Part shown: one piece after another, positions 19,071 through 20,675 of the stretch
How positions within the stretch are numbered: the stretch's first letter is position 1
Layout of the letters: each line of letters begins with the position of its first letter
NCBI GenBank assembly: GCA_036939755.1
Contig: JALLAZ010000164.1
Location: forward strand, 1-20,675
Reading direction: 5' to 3'
Source of the DNA: Stephanodiscus triporus
Lineage: Eukaryota > Bacillariophyta > Thalassiosirophyceae > Thalassiosirales > Thalassiosiraceae
Length of the DNA stretch: 20,675 bases
Made by a program: the position numbers and the translations under genes
Notes under the pieces: generated by a model
Told to the model about the DNA's origin: nothing
The model's input: only the letters and a program-made list of their open reading frames with translations
Databases searched by the model: none

Positions 19071-20675
19071 GAGCTGATCTCTTTGGGAAGCGGTGATATC
19101 TCGAAATGGGCGGGCATCTGGTTCGGGAAAAGGGAATGCAGGAGAAAGGTGAGTTCGTCGTTAGACCTGTGCCACTCCCGAGAGAGAGCGTCCGCAACGT
19201 TGTTTCGTTTTCCCTCGAACCACTGACTATATCCTTTCACTCCGGCGGCCATAAATACGTCGGCGTATTTTCGTGCTGCGTCTGCGCGAACCCGTGCCTG
19301 AATGGGGTCGATGCCAGACTCGTTGAAGTTGGATTTCCGCATCCAGCCTTCGGCCGTAGTGCTGTCGGTCATCGACAGTGCGCAGTCCCCCGGTGCAAGG
19401 CGGCCGTTGACGATGTCGACCCACGGTGTAATAATTGCGGCGAGGAACTCTAGCAGATTGTTGGAGGCGCGGAACAGCAGGTCGTCAGGAATTTGGAAGC
19501 GCCAGGCGTGACCTTCGTCGCTGTATCCGCCGAGGCCGTGGGGGCATGAATCAGAATAATATACTCGATCCGGCGAGCGGAAAGCGAGTAAGTTCATATC
19601 AATTCCCCGTTTCGCTTTTTCCAAAATCGTTAGCATCAATCTGAGATCCTCTTTGCACGTATCGTTAATCGAAATGACCCGTCTGTTTCGAGCTCGCGCG
19701 AGGAGGGATCTGAGTCGATTCAGAAAGTGAAAGACCCAGGGGATGATGAATCCGACGTGTCCCATCCNGGATCTGAGTCGATTCAGAAAGTGAAAGACCC
19801 AGGGGATGATGAATCCGACGTGTCCCATCCGACCGATCGTGGATTCGAGGGAAGCTTTGGTTGTTTTACCGCTGTGAACCATCGCGAGGATTTCCGCCGA
19901 CCAAGCAATGAATTTGTGTTCAGGCAAGGTAACGGTAAGTGTCCTGAAATTGAAATGCCAGCCAAGGATCACTTTCGTTTCTGAAAGACCGCCTTCCGCT
20001 TTCATTTTATCTTTGGCAACCATCGGCTCGCGTGGGATTGGCTCGTTTGCGTCGACGGGGCGTGCTGCGACTTCGATTGCGAGTGGGATAGCCGCCTCCA
20101 ATCTGTCCGCGTTCCCCGAATCTGGGAGGTCAACCGTGAGGCCGATAGTGTCGTCGATGTAAACATCGATGTACCCACGGCTGTCGACGGGGATGTCAAT
20201 GATGAGCTCCCGACCAACTGCGAAAGGTACGTCGTCCGGAATGTATTGCCGTTGTGGGATTTCGTTTTGAACTGAAGATGCCACTTCATTTGGATCCCAC
20301 TCGTCGTCACACTGCAAAATAGCGTTTGCGAGATCGCACACTGATTCAGAGACCACGCCCCATTCGAAAGGTCCCTGCGTGCCGCCGAAAGTGTGGCGAA
20401 GCGTGATTACGGCTGTTCTCTCGTCCGGTAGTTGGGTGGCTGTTTGGAGAGCAGTGGAGAAGTGGAGTGTCCCGCGACGGTAAGCCGATTTATAGTCGAT
20501 TTTTGTCGCCAAGATTTTCCGTCTCGGGTATTTGCGTCTCGCCGCGACTGCCCAATTGATGATCCGGCGAATGCAAAAACCGTACCTCGTTGCTTGAAGA
20601 AGCTCTTTGTGAACGCGACTGTTTGGAGAGGTCCCTGAGCTCCATTCCCAGCTTTGGTCGTGGGTGAGTCTATCC
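18635..20675 (-). CDS. Reverse transcriptase-RNase H polyprotein, 5' end cut by window edge
   Basis: Open to the window edge (about 679 codons); the TTG at 20512 is not the start, since RT sequence continues upstream (THDQSW, RVHKELLQATRYG, RRIINWAV). Fingers/palm motifs are ILATKIDYKSAYRR (motif A Asp), TFGGTQGPFEWGVVSE (motif B), YIDVYIDDTIG (motif C, YIDD at about 20150-20161) and ILGWHFN, then the thumb. RNase H follows with VYYSDSCPHGLGGY (first Asp), NNLLEFLA (Glu), MTDSTTAEGW (Asp) and NNVADALSREWH (last Asp). After PLPKEISSWLISLLQQLP the frame runs on into a Ser/Thr-rich tail that overlaps the recombinase frame and may be only a passive shadow of it. The protein includes a 21-residue exact duplication with an X, caused by the N-containing repeat at 19706-19830. 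Confidence 0.9.
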   Translation of the reverse strand, partial: DRLTHDQSWEWSSGTSPNSRVHKELLQATRYGFCIRRIINWAVAARRKYPRRKILATKIDYKSAYRRGTLHFSTALQTATQLPDERTAVITLRHTFGGTQGPFEWGVVSESVCDLANAILQCDDEWDPNEVASSVQNEIPQRQYIPDDVPFAVGRELIIDIPVDSRGYIDVYIDDTIGLTVDLPDSGNADRLEAAIPLAIEVAARPVDANEPIPREPMVAKDKMKAEGGLSETKVILGWHFNFRTLTVTLPEHKFIAWSAEILAMVHSGKTTKASLESTIGRMGHVGFIIPWVFHFLNRLRSXMGHVGFIIPWVFHFLNRLRSLLARARNRRVISINDTCKEDLRLMLTILEKAKRGIDMNLLAFRSPDRVYYSDSCPHGLGGYSDEGHAWRFQIPDDLLFRASNNLLEFLAAIITPWVDIVNGRLAPGDCALSMTDSTTAEGWMRKSNFNESGIDPIQARVRADAARKYADVFMAAGVKGYSQWFEGKRNNVADALSREWHRSNDELTFLLHSLFPNQMPAHFEISPLPKEISSWLISLLQQLPVSEQLREQHTTAKLEHGDDGQNIAGQSDATICTWTNLPETNESSCSALLPWLSVKEDSRGLAMKRWLRAQSEAPFHMWFRPSGRREGGTHQETKTMTLASFYRGSSDPSKTTILNKNNKRPFPSSYLTNSQNDR
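19124..19130 (-). promoter_or_regulatory. Candidate -1 frameshift heptamer TTTCCCG
   Basis: On the minus strand, TTTCCCG has the X_XXY_YYZ form in the exact register of the RT frame (T TTC CCG). Slipping by -1 leads straight into the recombinase frame, which is open from 19160 and continues GAA CCA GAT. A small hairpin (ATCAGC-TCTTG-GCTGAT) starts more than 40 nt downstream, farther than typical stimulators. CCC is not among the most efficient slip codons, so this is suggestive only. Confidence 0.3.
19706..19830. other. 62-bp exact duplication around a single N (likely assembly join artefact)
   Basis: Positions 19706-19767 are repeated exactly at 19769-19830 with one N (19768) between. The repeated segment codes for part of the RT thumb/connection region and appears twice in the protein with an X between. 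The total insertion is 63 nt, so the frame survives. Two contig ends sharing an overlap, joined without merging, would give this. Confidence 0.85.

Larger units (their letters stand above)
17844..20675 (-). mobile_element. DIRS-like tyrosine-recombinase retrotransposon, 5' part outside window
   Basis: Order on the minus strand is reverse transcriptase, RNase H, then tyrosine recombinase in an overlapping frame. This order defines YR retrotransposons (DIRS, Ngaro, PAT and Kangaroo types), which integrate by recombination and not through a DDE integrase. No methyltransferase domain of the DIRS1 kind is visible between RNase H and the recombinase. Both frames are intact, suggesting a recent insertion. 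The gag-like 5' region and terminal repeats are not in the window; the 3' boundary probably lies between 17612 and 17843. Confidence 0.85.

Noticed and set aside
1..20675. CRISPR array or bacterial operon
   Set aside because: The only regular repeats are a degenerate satellite and microsatellites without constant-repeat/unique-spacer structure. The genes have spliceosomal introns and organelle presequences, so the DNA is eukaryotic nuclear.

Overview
The window looks like a piece of a diatom nuclear genome, most likely a centric species. Two genes begin with signal-peptide-like leaders ending in ASAFAP-type motifs (ALA|FAP and ANA|FVV), the hallmark of heterokont plastid import. Introns are short (83-203 bp) GT-AG introns, and gene density is high on both strands. 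All assignments come from reading motifs; no database search was possible.

Layout. At 39-485 (+) lies a plastid TatA/Tha4-type Tat translocase subunit. It is convergent with a plastid-targeted thioredoxin at 1353-2011 (-, two exons). A divergent intergenic region with a perfect TGACGTCA palindrome separates the thioredoxin from ArgJ, ornithine acetyltransferase, at 2592-4182 (+, two exons). Next is a small secreted, probably GPI-anchored protein with a Ly6/uPAR-type ten-cysteine pattern (4351-4791, +). It is convergent with a six-exon mitochondrial NAD-dependent glutamate dehydrogenase of the large fungal type (5013-8751, -). A shared upstream region with E2F-like and MYB-binding-like sites leads to a three-repeat (R1R2R3) MYB transcription factor (9912-12044, +).

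From about 12.0 to 16.1 kb no convincing gene is visible. The stretch holds a diverged tandem repeat of ~180-207 bp (13014-13860) followed by microsatellite-rich, low-complexity DNA. The last exon of an unidentified one-pass membrane protein seems to lie at 16099-16557 (+). A histidine-phosphatase (phosphoglycerate mutase-like) gene at 16865-17611 (-) has Tyr in place of the catalytic His.

The right end (17844 to the edge, -) is a tyrosine-recombinase retrotransposon of the DIRS-like class. It has reverse transcriptase, RNase H, then a tyrosine recombinase in the overlapping -1 frame. Its 5' part lies outside the window. A 62-bp exact duplication around a single N inside the RT gene looks like an assembly artefact.

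Functionally, TatA and thioredoxin serve the plastid, while ArgJ and GDH both touch glutamate metabolism (arginine/ornithine synthesis and glutamate deamination). The best candidates for something unusual are the Ly6/uPAR-like protein in a protist, the His-to-Tyr phosphatase-like protein, and the overlapping recombinase frame with a TTTCCCG heptamer in the correct register.
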